A stretch of DNA of 64,000 nt from Aspidapion aeneum. Taxonomy: Eukaryota > Arthropoda > Insecta > Coleoptera > Brentidae. The stretch covers positions 57,650,108 to 57,714,107 of the forward strand of contig OY755044.1 of the NCBI GenBank assembly GCA_963576565.1, in the 5' to 3' direction. The notes beneath the pieces are model-generated. The model was not told where the DNA came from, did no database searches, and was given only the letters and a program-made list of their open reading frames with translations. The translations under genes were made by a program, and so were the position numbers. This document shows positions 33,101 through 43,500 of the stretch, piece by piece (position 1 is the first letter of the stretch; each line of letters starts with the position of its first letter).

Positions 33101-33328
33101 AAGGTTTGGCGTAAAAATAAAAGTCTCTCGGATGCCACCAAATTTTACAGTGCTAAATTAGCACCAGAGTACCTTGGTCCTTTCATTATAAAACGAAAAA
33201 CTGGAAGTTGGACTTATCAACTTACTGACGAGCAAGGTAACTATAAAGGGGATTGGCATGTGCAAGATCTTAAACCTGTCCATTCGCCAGAACCACCTGA
33301 TCCTGGCATAAGCTCCGATTCCGAATAA
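30080..33328 (+). CDS. pol: pol of element 2, intact (protease, RT, RNase H, integrase)
   Basis: The open frame is 1082 residues; the true N-terminus is set by frameshifting at 30092-30098, not by the ATG at 30080. Domains: retropepsin LLDSGASRTIVG (around 63-75), RT with FRMPFGLSNSP-like TRMPFGLSNSPATW and catalytic YLDD around 368, and RNase H with TDASNFGLGA and TDHHSLLYLA. Integrase follows with its HHCC finger (RCHDIPAAGHMG...CHIC). The D,D,E core is SLDYIGPLP, TCDNGPQM and TERVNRV. A GPY/F module (YLGPFIIKRKTGSWTYQL) and a chromatin-proximal tail end the protein. All catalytic residues that I can place are present, so the element could be competent for its own copying. Expressed from the LTR promoter as part of the genomic RNA. 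Confidence 0.96.
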   Translation: MFSFGKRLKGESISRETSSVIDLSAISTDFPQKILLDFIIGHANGDQRPYLEIAIMGYRMRGLLDSGASRTIVGLPGSETLKNLGFKMFKNNLNCTVANGQSCISTGYFQVPMTLMHKTKIIDILVLPELSHTLILGIDFWKAMELVPDLKQDIWHFSAESDFQICSLHDENMLTPEQRIALDHLVKQKFSEIPEELGCCRVAEHEIELLPGTKPIKQRYYPVSPIKQKIIDDELQEMLRLGVIEPSKSPWSSPVCLAKKKDDSYRFCIDFRKLNMVTKKDAYPLPYISSILDRLRDACYISSIDIKSAFWQVPLSKESREYTAFTVPGRPLYQFTRMPFGLSNSPATWQRIVDRILGYDLEEHVMVYLDDIIIISRKGAFSDHLRILNIVFDRLRDAGLMVSKEKCKFCKPQLEYLGYLVDIQGLRPNPDKVEAIVNIPPPKNIHEIRRFCGTASWYRRFIPNFSTVMTPINQLTKKNVKWHWSDECQKSFNLIKESLVTAPVLTCPDFSRTFILQTDASNFGLGAVLTQEFDEGEKVIAYLSRSLTRQEMKFTVTEKECLAVIWSVEKLRHYLEGQKFKVITDHHSLLYLANLKDPQGRLARWCLRLQPYDFELIHRKGKDHIVPDFLSRSVPAVDVNSVKIEELETSSSTFSNSKDKWYQNMFSRLEKQPDKYPSWRVENNLLYKHVKSSYAELRDPYSSWKIVVPKDKRKDILVRCHDIPAAGHMGVFKTYWKVCERYFWPKMRSDITKYIKSCHICAQNKVEQQAPPGLMGDRPEIIEPWQAISLDYIGPLPRSKSQNTYLLVVTDYFSKYSVLFPCRSAKSKSLCKFVEEGIFLTYGTPQYLTCDNGPQMKSKEFQDLCLSYKTRIFYTPSYYPRANPTERVNRVLKRMMRSYISKGNHKTWDENLAAIACAVRTSKSETTNYTPYFINFGRDHKLFGTDYEENIKTDKKSNFDPSNLIQKRHEAFLKLHSEIAKRIQTSRERNKHRYNLRRRPVQYTVGQKVWRKNKSLSDATKFYSAKLAPEYLGPFIIKRKTGSWTYQLTDEQGNYKGDWHVQDLKPVHSPEPPDPGISSDSE
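30092..30098 (+). promoter_or_regulatory. -1 ribosomal frameshift heptamer G GGA AAC
   Basis: The gag codons read TCG GGA AAC GGC, so G GGA AAC is a perfect X XXY YYZ heptamer in gag phase. It lies 18 bases before the gag stop codon, in the 40-base region where gag and the -1 pol frame are both open. Slippage gives GGG AAA CGG in the pol frame. The downstream sequence is G/C-richer than its surroundings, which could support a structure. Confidence 0.85.
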
Positions 33329-33603
33329 ACTATAACATTTAGGCCGATTTTTGCTATAATTTTTGATAACGAGACTTCCTATCTATTTAGTTCACGAACT
33401 TTGTTACTTTAAATTTATCTAGTAATTATGTTACTTCATGTAGCAATCTGTTTAGATTAGTTTAGTTTAGATAATTACCTTTTACTATCTTATAAATTCT
33501 CTTACTGTTGTTTATTTCACATACTCTCTTTGTCTTTAGTCCAGTCTATATCGTCCGAAAATTATTTTAGATAATTTTCGTCCTTTCCTTGGAAGGGGGG
33601 AGT
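33329..33603 (+). other. 3' untranslated region and polypurine tract of element 2
   Basis: Short AT-rich 3' region with no further ORF. It ends in GGAAGGGGGGAGT (about 33591-33603), the expected plus-strand priming purine tract next to the LTR. Confidence 0.75.
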
Positions 33604-36600
33604 TGTAACATTTTAATTTTGCCATTAAAATATCTTATATTTATCGATAATTTAATTATGAAAATAATTAAAATATGAGGGCACTTCGCTCCACATAATA
33701 TTGCGTAATATAAATAAAACAAAAATATTTCACCATAAAAAAAAGTTACCTTTATTGATTTAAAATAATTATTGTTACAACTTCTCTAACTGACTACATT
33801 TATAAATTTCCTCACTTCAACGTCCACATTCTAGTCCACTCTTTTCTGTCTGATTTTAGTTTTTGTTCTCCATTAAATAATTTTCTCTTTAGTTATTTGT
33901 CCCCTTCTTCACCTAAAAGCAAATAATAATCTATTATTACTTAAATTACCTGGAAATAATTAGTAAAACCTATCCATACACAAAATTATCTATTTGTGCT
34001 CTTTACTATTCTAGTACTCACCATTTTATCTAGTTATCTTTGAAATCTTTCTCTCTCCTTATCTGGCTAGGAATAGTCAATTTTCTATGATCTTTGGTTC
34101 TTCTACATAGTTTTAGCTATTAAGTTAGTCCATTTATTATGTAATCCCTTTTTAGCTTTTTATAAAATTTATTCTAGCTTAAAAACATCGCCTAAAACAA
34201 AACAGATAATTAATTTACCTATTTGTCTATTTTATTTATGTTAATATGGTACCTACCTAATTAATTGTTCCAGGGTGATCCAGTTTACAATCCATTTCTA
34301 CTCATTTAACCCTTTGCTTGCCAATTGTCTATCCTATTTTCTATGAATTGTTTTCTATTCTTCTAGGTCTTCTTTTATCTATTGTATTGTCTAGGATTAG
34401 TCTAGCTACCCTGTGTATGCTTTGCTTTCATTTCCTAAAACAAAAGTATTTTTATTGATTTTAAAATTAATTGATTGATTACTAGTTATCCTTAGATTAA
34501 TCTATTTTCCTATCCTAGACTTACCTTAGACTATTTTATTTATCCTATTTGAAGATGAGTACCGACACTGCCACTGGTTAATTTTTCCAAGCCTTAGTGA
34601 TTTTTTTTTTATTAATTAATAATCGAATTTTCCACCAGCGATTTATTGATATGTAAATAAACACTTTGAAAACAATTATTTTAACCTTAATTTACGACAC
34701 CTGTGTATTGGGACACACAAATAAATTCTATTTTTGGAAAATCTTGGATCAAAATGCGGCGTTGCCTAATCACTTCAGATGAAATTCCTGAGATGGGAAT
34801 TTATATAATATATTTTCATTATTTTAATTAGTTGCTCTGTAGCTAGGATTTGAGTTCTATTTTTATAAAAATAAGTCGTTTCTCACGGGTTTTCCACATA
34901 AATTATCTAGTCAGCCCTTTGCAGTAGAATTGATAGTATTTATATAACTTGGCAGCCTCTCTTTAATGGCATTTCCTATCTTTCTCTTCTACTGATTTTC
35001 CCCATAAATCTATCTCTCTCTCATTTTGAGGCGCAGAGAGCTCCATAATTTTCGCCACTTTTGGAAGTGGAAACTAGTTATTTCTTGTCCTGTCCCATTC
35101 GTATGGAACAGAAAAGGATGGCTAGATATTTTCTTTTGATTTATTGGTTTACTTTACTTTTCTCCTGATTTCTTGATTTCTTGTTTTGTTTAATGTGTAA
35201 GAAAGTGAAAGTAATATTTTTAAGTCCTTCTTTAGGTTAGTTTAAGATTTAATTGATTTTGATGTTAGTATCCAAAGGCGCCATGGGTGTCGCCACTAAT
35301 TTTCGCTCTTGTCATTTTTCCTTAGGAAAAAGGACGTATCTTTTTACCATCTGCAGTCGTCCTGTGAGGAGTAGAATTTTATATTCGACCATTATCTGGG
35401 TCATCATATCGGATTCATTAAGATTTTATTCCAAATTGCAACAAGCTTCTCGTGATATTCACTTGGTGGTATTTATTTTGGTGATTGCGCGTTGCATTGC
35501 TTCGTAAGAAGGATTTTTCTTTGGACAACGGACTGCATGTTAGCTGTAGGAAACGCAGCTTCTGACCCTCTTAACAGCACTTGAGGTAAATGAATTTCTA
35601 TTAATTTTATCAGGTTTAATTTTTCGGTCGATATTTTATTTTGTGTTTTTGGTCATAATTATCTATTTTAAAGTTGACTTTCAGTATAAAAAAAATTTCG
35701 ATTTAATTAAGTTTTTTTACCAGAATTGAAATAATAATATAAAAAGGCAGTGTTCCTTTTTTTTTCTTTAATTAAATCTTGATACAGAAAACAGGTTGTA
35801 AGATATTTTTTTTCTACACCTTTTGCACAAAAGAATTATTTTCCTGTATGCATATAAATTTTATTAAAGATTACAAATAATCATTTTTATTAGGAAAATG
35901 CAGCTAAATAAAATTAAATAAAAAAATGTCCTTCAATTTAAAATTAAACTAAATATTTACTTATATCTTTTTACAATAAAAGGAAATAAATCAAAAATTC
36001 TTTCATAAAAAAAATATATATTTATTTTATTATAATAACATTTAAAAAAAAAAAAAGACAAAAACACCACAAACAAAATAAAACTTCCTCCTGATGGTTT
36101 TGCCTACATAACTTGATCTTTGTAGGGTTCTTTGGATTGGTTCTTTGGACTGGTTCTCTGGACTGGTTCTTTCAACTGGTTCTTCCAACTAGTTCCAGCT
36201 ACGGGTGCTTTGACTAGCACTTCTACAAATTTTCAAACCGAGTGGTTTTGGTACACCGTTCCCTGTAACTACCTGTCAGATTCTTCAATGGTCTTACCAC
36301 ACCTGATTTTTAACTAAGATATTCCTATGATTATTCAGTCAGACGAGCGGAAAAGATGCCCATGCGACATTTTGGCTTTTGGTATGATCTAACCTTTTAG
36401 TTATTCTAGCTTCTGTTAATTACTAATGGGGTTTGATATTTAGCATTGATATTATAATATTAATCACCATGATTAATTTATTTAAATTTTAATTAATTAA
36501 TAATTAAATTATTATCCGTTAACTTTAGTAATAAGTTACGCCTTTCCTTTTTAATTTAAACTAATTTATCAGTTTTGAACTCATAGTAATGCGCTTAAGT

Positions 36601-37070
36601 TTAGGTAATTTGCTAATTATCATGGCTATTTTCGGAAGCCATTTGCGTAACTAGGTCCTTAACAATTAGGTTACGGTAAATGTAAACCAATGGTGATCAC
36701 TATTAGGTAACAAATCCTAGGTTCAAGGATAATCATTATTACATAACAAATTAGACTTAAATAATTATTTTGCAATCATTACATCATCTTTTATTTTGTA
36801 CTATGCAGCGGTTGATTAATTAAAAAGGGAAATTTTACTTTAACTCTGCCTAATCTTATTACTGCTCCATTATCCCTAATTCATTATTAAAAAGAGTTAG
36901 ACATTATATTATTCAATTATGATGACTGATAAGTTTGATCATAGGTATAAAGAAAAGGTAAGTCCCATGATTTCTTTATGTAGTCTGATTATTTATTACC
37001 GCATCGTCTTATTTATAATAGAGTTCCTCTTAGAATCTGAGGAGATTGGAGAAGGTCTTGCAACTTCCTG
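33604..37070 (+). repeat. 3' LTR of element 2, truncated at its end
   Basis: Aligns base for base with 24001-27485 apart from roughly 20 differences. These include a loss of about 10 bp near 34150, A-run length changes and a short deletion near 36508. Homology stops at 37070. The terminal 200 bp present in the 5' LTR are missing, so the junction with the flank is probably a deletion. Confidence 0.9.
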
Positions 37071-37248
37071 TGAGTTATTTTTAGGCCAAATTGAGTTATG
37101 ATTATTATTGTTTAGGAAATTTTGTTGTAAGAACACTACATTATACATTATTTTAAACCGCGTTTATCTGTAGTGTCAAATTAATAAACACGCGGCTTTT
37201 CTCACTTCTAAAATGTAATATAATGTGTTCTATAGGAACACATTTATA
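37071..37248. repeat. Imperfect palindrome beside the LTR
   Basis: AGAACACTACATTATACATT at about 37130 is mirrored imperfectly at about 37205-37235 (complement AGAACACATTATATTACATT), with CGCGTTTA/TAAACACGCG near the centre. Possibly a decayed MITE. Confidence 0.45.
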
Positions 37249-37251
37249 TTA

Positions 37252-37558
37252 AGGCCGCTTGACATGGTGCATGACGCGCTGCAAATATTTGCAAGCAAAA
37301 AATTTCGGTCAAATTGTTGCCTGCAAAAAATCTTCTTTTCGTTTGACATTGTGAATGGCCATGCATGGATTCCCCAGAATCTAGGTAAAAATTCCCCAGT
37401 TTGCATGCAAGTACAGTTTGCATGCAAAAAAATGGCACCGGACCGATAAAAATGGATTGCCTGCAACAATCAGCTGGATTTGTACTGCGCATGCACCTGG
37501 GCAAAATTTCATGCATTTGCCTGCAAATTTTATTGTCATGCACCATGTCAAGCGGCCT
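37252..37558. mobile_element. PIF/Harbinger-like MITE, 307 bp, TTA duplication
   Basis: Inverted ends AGGCCGCTTGACATGGTGCA (left) and its exact complement at the right. They are flanked by TTA at 37249-37251 and 37559-37561. The interior repeats TTTGCATGCAA-like motifs and does not encode a transposase; several overlapping short frames on both strands are by-products. Confidence 0.92.
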
Positions 37559-37561
37559 TTA

Positions 37562-38085
37562 TGCATTAAATTAAACACTCTCACTCAATTGGGTCTGAAA
37601 GTGGCGATGTTCTTTTTAACCTAGGCACCGCAGTATAGCAATTTAGTTTCAATGCACATACATATATAAAAATAAGGCTTTACCTAAAAATTCTATTTTT
37701 ACTTTGCCAAATCACTTTGACAAAACAAAACAAAAAAGTGAGGTTAGAACTCGTTTTTACCTCGTGAGAGGTGGTGAACTTGAATTCACGAGAGTGTGCT
37801 TTGGGAATAGAGCATTCACCTTTTTACGGTGAGGACTACTCACATTCTCCTCCCAAAAATTCAAGAATATGTATCCAGAGCGGAGCGGAATTTCTGGAAT
37901 TCGGCGATTTCCGACTGTTTTCGGAAATATTTCATACAAGAAGTGTGAAGTGTGCAGTTACTACATTGTCTTGGTAAGTCTTTCAATGGAATTTCACCAG
38001 TTTGCTATAAAACTCTTTTAATATTAACGTGTAAAATCATTTAAATCTGTGTCCTATAAGTTTTATCCATCAGGTTACTACGAAA
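37562..38085. other. Spacer, no gene recognised
   Basis: Contains GTGAGAGGTGGTGAACTTGA and related GTGAG/CTCAC stretches (about 37755-37860) that resemble the CTCACCTCAC transposon family at 41.6 and 57.5 kb, but no clean ends. Confidence 0.4.
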
Positions 38086-38338
38086 ATGGAAGAATTTTCT
38101 GAGGAAAACCTTAGTTTGCTTGTGCAGGAATACCTCCTCTACCACTGTGGTCAGAAACAACATTTCTTCGTCAGAATCACTCGAATCATACATAGTCACT
38201 GCTCATTGCTCAGCTAATCGTGTACACAACTGAACTACAAAAAAAAAGAGCCACAACGCTCGAATATAGGAGGGATCACGAAACTCGGTGCAAGATCGCG
38301 CCTCTCTGCCCCACCGACCTAGTGGACCCGCAGCTCAG
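38086..38338. mobile_element. Deletion derivative of a PIF/Harbinger transposon
   Basis: Plus strand: ATGGAAGAATTTTCTGAGGA opens MEEFSEENLSLLVQEYLLLY-like sequence, resembling the start of the MADF/Myb-type accessory protein. Minus strand: an ATG at about 38194 opens MYDSSDSDEEMLFLTT, resembling the acidic start of Harbinger transposases. Two divergent gene starts are left with their bodies deleted. The right end carries the GTCGGTGGGGCAGAG motif shared with the MITE at 23256. The left end was not found. Confidence 0.45.
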
Positions 38339-38895
38339 TATTGCTAGATTTGAAGGTTTTTCTTCAATATGAAGGTTTTTGAACAAAAAATTTCACTATT
38401 GAAGGTTTGTATCCGAATTTGAAGATTCTTGAATATTTTGAGGCAAAGTTATATATTTTGAAAATATTTCAATAATTTTACCAAACTTAACTTATGTAGG
38501 TAAATTTGAATTTTTTTATTTTTAATTTTGGTTTTTGTAATTTATGATTTAATTTATAAATATTTTATTTGTTTGTTTTTTTTTCCTTTTTTATTAAAAA
38601 ATATGTTCATGATATAAAGTTTTTTTTTTGGTTTGGTGTCGGCCTCCCACCCATTACTGTTGTGAAGGATATGAAAGTTTTTTGTCACTTAGTTGAAGGA
38701 AAATCGTCAGAAAATTCTAGCAACACTGGCTCAGCTTTAATTTCTCGAAGATGTATTCAGTCGCCGCGCCGGCGCCGCTTTAATTTTTGTTCGCGCGCAC
38801 GATGTACAAATCTCTCGGTGTCTAGGCAAAACGCATAGATAATATCCGTACGGTGCGTGTTTCTGCTTAGAATGTTTAATTTTATTCAAGGGGCC
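38339..38895. other. Spacer with short TTGAAGGTTTTT reiterations
   Basis: Four to five imperfect copies of TTGAAGGTTTTT/TTTGAAGATTCTT at 38350-38440, then AT-rich DNA and a short GC-rich patch (38760-38850). An 89-codon frame at 38569 has no recognisable domain. Confidence 0.45.
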
Positions 38896-39109
38896 CAGTG
38901 GCGGATCCAGGGCGGGGGCGGAGGGCCCCCCTCCCAGACATATAACTAATTCTACTTAATTTGTAAAAAAATTTCGCCTTCTGCACCAGAAATCGCCTTC
39001 AGATACTAAAATTCACACCACAGATCTATCAAAAACCACTAATAACAAACATTTTGATGTTTGCTGCCACTTTGGCCGCTCCCCTTCGGAAATCCTGGAT
39101 CCGCCACTG
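38896..39109. mobile_element. hAT-type MITE, 214 bp, 8-bp duplication AAGGGGCC
   Basis: Inverted ends CAGTGGCGGATCCAGG and CCTGGATCCGCCACTG, with exact 8-bp repeats AAGGGGCC at 38888-38895 and 39110-39117. It landed in the end of another transposon (GGGGCCTACAGACACGCGAA), of the family that bounds the 25.7-kb block. Confidence 0.95.
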
Positions 39110-39286
39110 AAGGGGCCTACAGACACGCGAACATTTCTTAAGGTGCCCGTCTCATCCCTATTTTTGAGATAAATTACACAATTGCAGTGTTGGAAATTAT
39201 CCATATGATGCTTTTTCAACCAGGTCATCCAGGGAGAAACTGGTAGCATAAGAGGAATTTTTGTTTTTTCTAGTAAATTCTTCATC

Positions 39287-39523
39287 GAATTTGGGGGTGC
39301 TGACTTTTTTTCTTTTTTTGAAATTTGCCTTATTTTGGGTTTTATTAAACATTTTAGAAATTAATTTTTTTGAAATTTGGCAACGATGCGTGTTTGTACT
39401 CCCCTATTTTCTCCTCCACAGCTTTATTCTATAATATGCACATTTTTCTATGGGTTTTTCGCATTTTGCCATCGTTTTAGACCATATTTTCAAAATCGGA
39501 AAAAAGTCAGCACCCCGAAATTC
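39287..39523. mobile_element. MITE with GGGGTGCTGACTTTTTT ends
   Basis: 24-bp inverted ends differing at one position (GAATTTGGGGGTGCTGACTT... and complement GAATTTCGGGGTGCTGACTT). AT-rich interior, no ORF. Duplication not clear. Confidence 0.75.
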
Positions 39524-40477
39524 TTTTGTTTATCTAACACAACAAAAAAATAAGTTATAATTGGTTTCTATCATATGGCTTGATCGCCCAAATTTTGAAA
39601 TTGTATGGGTTTTTTTGTAAATTTATTTTGATCACGTGATCGTCGATTCACGGACTGCGAAAAAGGAAGATGAGAGAGACAGACGTGGTCTGTCGTGCAA
39701 AGCAGAAACCTAGTGAGTCAAAAACTAGTGTTTTGGGAAATAGAGTTTGAAGTTTATTTAACTACATACTAACCATAGTTTATTTAACTACATAGTAACT
39801 ACATTCAACTTCCTTGTTTTTTAAGCCACATTCTAGAAAAACAGTGGTGCCTTTTTTACGGTTATTTCAATGATATAAAAATCTCATTTTCGAGTAAGTC
39901 GAGTTACTAGGTTTTTGCTTTGCACGCCAGCGGTACTTTCTGATAGATATCTGTAATTTTTTCTTAATTCTTAATTTAGTTTTGACATCAATTACACAGC
40001 GGCGCTGTTACACTAGGACAGCTGTTTTTGACTTTTCCAGTAAAAACAAATATTTCTAACCCAAGAAAAATAAAACACTAAATAAAAATTGATTTAAACG
40101 AAAAGTACAGGCTGCTTTCTTTTTTACAAACGCAAATACTGGTACCTGTGAATAAAAAATTCTACGAACCACAAGATAGCTTGCAAAACGCGGTTTTCAA
40201 ATTTAGATTGAGAAAGTAGTATCAAAGTTTGTCACAATTTTTGAGAAAATAACATAGTACATATACCTCAAAAGCGACAGCAGCTAGTTGTTTTCACAAA
40301 TAAATTGAAAATTTCATTTTCAACAAAAATAAATTTACCTCAACACCCAGAATGACTAGGTCTTTTCCTATGGATAGCTGTACATGCCTCCTGGCGCAAA
40401 TTTGTTTTTTAAATAAGACAATTTGTAGTGTTACCAGAGGCAATATAAGAAAGAAAATAAAAGATTGTTAGAAGCAA
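39524..40477. other. Spacer, nothing recognised
   Basis: AT-rich DNA with a short direct repeat (AGTTTATTTAACTACATA at about 39751 and 39777). No coding or transposon ends that I could support. Confidence 0.4.
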
Positions 40478-40795
40478 GCATAACAGAGATGTGAGGACAT
40501 GCATTTTTGTAAACGATAAGGTAAAGTTTTGACCAATTGTATGTTTACTGCCTTCAATAAGAATCTTCTTTTTTATGCTATTATTGGAGACAACATATAA
40601 GAAATAAAATAAAAAAAACTATAGCTTAAAATCTGTATAAAAAAAATCTACTTTACCCAGTGACTCCTATCCCTCGATAGCCAGCTCTTAGATCAATAAA
40701 CAATGCCCCCATATAATAAACAAAGATACCAGGAAATGATGTAACTCTATATTCATAAAAATTCTACTATACCTATTAGGGACATTTTGAAACAC
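40478..40795. repeat. Dispersed repeat, copy 1 (second copy at 45503-46250)
   Basis: The run from AGCAAGCATAACAGAGATGT to ACCTATTAGGGACATTTTGA is found again at 45503-46250. There it is split by an insertion of about 450 bp at 45610-46050. Both copies share GCTATTATTGGAGACAACAT and TCTACTTTACCCAGTGACTC. Confidence 0.85.
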
Positions 40796-41295
40796 TTTGA
40801 CAATTGTTATCGTTATAGTTGTTGTCTAGGTATCACAACTTACATTGAATTACTTTATTTGCCTGACTTGCCTTTTGCACTTACCTTTAGTAGAATCTTC
40901 TTTAATTAAAGAATAATACTTTTAAGCTAATTTTTCTTTAAAAAAATACCAAAATGCACAAACTTAGAAGTTGACTGTGGTTAATAAGCACTTCATTATA
41001 ATTATTGGGATTTTTATTGTTACCTAGTAGTTATTTACTTTTTCGTCAGATTTACGTCTAACAACTGACCTCAAAATGTGTAAAGTTTGGTAGTTTTTTT
41101 AATAAAAATAAGCTTAAAAGTATTATTTTTTAATTGAGGAGGATTCTACCAATAGTAAGTGTAAAAATGGCCAGGAAAACAAAGCCAAATTAGTCAGGTT
41201 GTGAAACCTTAAAAATAACTATAACAATAACAGTTGTCAAAATTTTTAGAGTTTTAAAATGTCCTGTCTTCCAACTAAAAATATAATGGGTAGAT
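40775..41295. mobile_element. Foldback element with arms of about 170 bp
   Basis: The left arm (ATTAGGGACATTTTGAAACA through CTTTTAAGCTAATTTTTC) is the imperfect inverse complement of the right arm, 41105-41295. The loop is about 150 bp. No ORF and no sure target duplication. Confidence 0.6.
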
Positions 41296-41572
41296 GTAAA
41301 CTCCAGTTCAAAAAAATTGAGACAAAATTTACTGACAGTTTGATGAGTCCGACATTTAAATGTTACACATTTGTCAATAAAAAGTGTCTCAAAAATTTTG
41401 CATTGTAGTTTTATGTACCTATGAGAACTTTCTTGGTGTGTTCATTGAACATTTTTTAAAACAACCTGTTCTACATTTATAGGTCGTTTTTGACAAAGCA
41501 TGTTAAAAGTTATCAGGTAGGATATTTCAGTTCAAACCACATTTTAGGTTAATTTAGATCAAGTTTGGATCA

Positions 41573-41727
41573 GGGTGTTTATTCTTGATTGTCTGTACCC
41601 TGAGGTGAGCGCTCACCTTGTGGAGTCATTTCCCCGTGTAATAAGGTGGTGAAATCATTTCAAGTTCACCCGTGAAAGTGAACTTTTCACTCACCTCACC
41701 TCACAGAAAGTAGAGAATAACCATCCA
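41573..41727. mobile_element. MITE of the CTCACCTCAC family
   Basis: Ends GGGTGTTTATTCTTGATTGT...CCTGAGGTGAG and (complement) GGATGGTTATTCTCTACTTT...GTGAGGTGAGGTGAG. Related copies are at 57493-57648 and, partly, 56700-56800. Confidence 0.6.
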
Positions 41728-41920
41728 GGGACCCAATTCTTGAAATAAATCCGTATACGGATTCGGCGAAACGTATACGGATATTCACCATTCGAATTCT
41801 TGAAAGCTCGTATACGAGTTTTTCGTTCGGAAATAGAGTCGAGTGGTAAAGTCCACTCGAATCTCAATTTCCGTGTACGAATCTGAGTGATCTAACCTAA
41901 CATTTTTGTTTACTTTAATA

Positions 41921-43495
41921 GGGCTGTCTAACAAAACATATGATCAAATCCAAGATGTCTTCCATAGGCAAACAAACCGATTTCCCATAAGCCGTAATGT
42001 TAACAAAAACGTAAACTTTACAAAAACAACAAGAGCTTTAGTCTCAAAAATTAATCAGTTTTATGAACAGATCCTTTGTGCATATGGGAAAAATGCGTTT
42101 TTCTTAAAAATATTAATCTAAAGCGATAAAATCTGAAATAAAAGGGAACATGTTTTCTTCAAAAAAGTAGGTTATGTTTTTGTTTATTTTGTTTTTTTTT
42201 TACTTTTTTTTCTAGTTTTTTCACTTATTTTGAATTATTACATGGGCGCACCAAGGGGGCGGGGGGCTAGGGGCCCGAACCCCCCATATCACATATTTTT
42301 TTAGATATTTTCCATATATATAACAGTACCGTAGACATTTTACAACAGGACTTGTAGTAGGTCCAGTCAGATACTATACAAATTTTACGGTGTACAAGTT
42401 TTAGGTGTCAAAAAGCATGGAGATAAAGGAAAATTTGCACCAAAATAGTTTAAGATAAAAAGAGGTTTGAGTTAGGGAGATTGTCAAATTCACCAGTTTA
42501 TTCTAAACTGTTTTGAGGTCTGTTAAATAAATATTTATTAAAGAAAAAGAAACTTTGATGATACAGGACTTTACTTGACACTATACAGGACGCTACACTA
42601 CCAAAAGTTTATTTAAGAGTTCTGTAGGATGGTGTACAAATTTGGTTCAGCTCATTATTCACACTTTAACCTCATATTGTTTTCCTTTTCTTTCTTCTCT
42701 GGACCCTTTTTTCAACCATCATTTTTAAAATTTTTCAACCGTTTTGAAACAATAATCCATTTAGGAGAGACCCAGTCATGATCATTGCTGTATTCTGGTT
42801 TTGAAAGTTGCTTGCCTAGAATAGTAAAAAAATCATAGTGAAATATTTCTTACAGTTTAAAACAATTCTATGTTACACTTCTGCAAAAGGTCCACTCAAG
42901 CACAAAAAAAGATCCCAATAGAAAATGTTGCCAAAATGGCAGTTACACATTTATCCAAAACAAACCTGACAAAAAACTTTCGAATATTTTAATTTATCCT
43001 CTGTAAGGTCAGGTAATAGAGCACTTATCCACTTTCTTTTCCCTTCTTTGAGCTGATACCTAGTTCATTTAAATCAAGATGATTTTTTAAGGTCAAAATA
43101 TTTGGCATTCCATCAAAACTAACATTATCAAGCTCTCCCCAGCTGCCACAATTCATAACAGCACAGAAACTAATAATAATGATTCAAACTGAGTAAAAAA
43201 CTGGAAAAAAAGTAAAAAAAAAACAAAAGTAAATAAAAACATAACCTGACTTTTGAACAAAACATGATCCCTTTTATTTGAGATTTACTGGATTTTTGTT
43301 AAGAAAAACGCATTTTTCCCATGTGTACAAAGGTTCAATACTTAAAACAGCATCTTTGTTGTAAATTAAATCGTTTCACTTTTTTTTAAATTACGTTTTT
43401 GTTAACATTGCGGCTTATGGGAAAACGCTTGGTTTGGCCTATGGCGACCATCTTGGATCGAAAAACAGCTGATCGTGACAGTTCGTTAGACAAGC
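41921..43495. mobile_element. Long foldback DNA element, 1.57 kb
   Basis: Arms of about 300 bp: 41921-42240 is mirrored by 43170-43495 (shared pieces include GTCTAAC, CCCATAAGCCGTAATGTTAA/complement, and GGGAAAAATGCGTTTTTCTT). The flanks repeat TAATA (41916-41920 and 43496-43500), a possible 5-bp duplication. The interior holds a hAT-like GC-rich patch at about 42245-42300 and the ACAGGAC repeat at 42565-42650. The 71-codon frame at 41906 spans the arm and is probably not a gene. Confidence 0.65.
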
Positions 43496-43500
43496 TAATA

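Larger units (their letters stand above)
24001..37070 (+). mobile_element. Ty3/Gypsy LTR retrotransposon, young, intact coding region, very long LTRs (element 2)
   Basis: The 5' LTR starts at 24001 and the 3' LTR at 33604, both with TGTAACATTTTAATTTTGCC. They remain alignable over about 3.47 kb with only roughly 20 visible differences. Between them lie a tRNA-Lys primer-binding site, a 1-kb leader, intact gag, intact pol and a G-rich tract. Sequence identity ends abruptly at 27485 versus 37070, while the primer-binding site begins at 27692. The 3' LTR therefore seems to lack about its last 200 bp, and no target duplication can be verified. No envelope ORF is present. It sits inside the split DNA transposon, between esterase exons. 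Confidence 0.93.

Noticed and set aside
37230..37624. Five overlapping frames on both strands
   Set aside because: All fall inside or across the TTA-flanked MITE at 37252-37558 and mirror each other because of its inverted repeats.
41906..42121. 71-codon frame that looks protein-like
   Set aside because: It spans the left end of a foldback element and has an inverted diverged copy at about 43290-43495 without an open frame.
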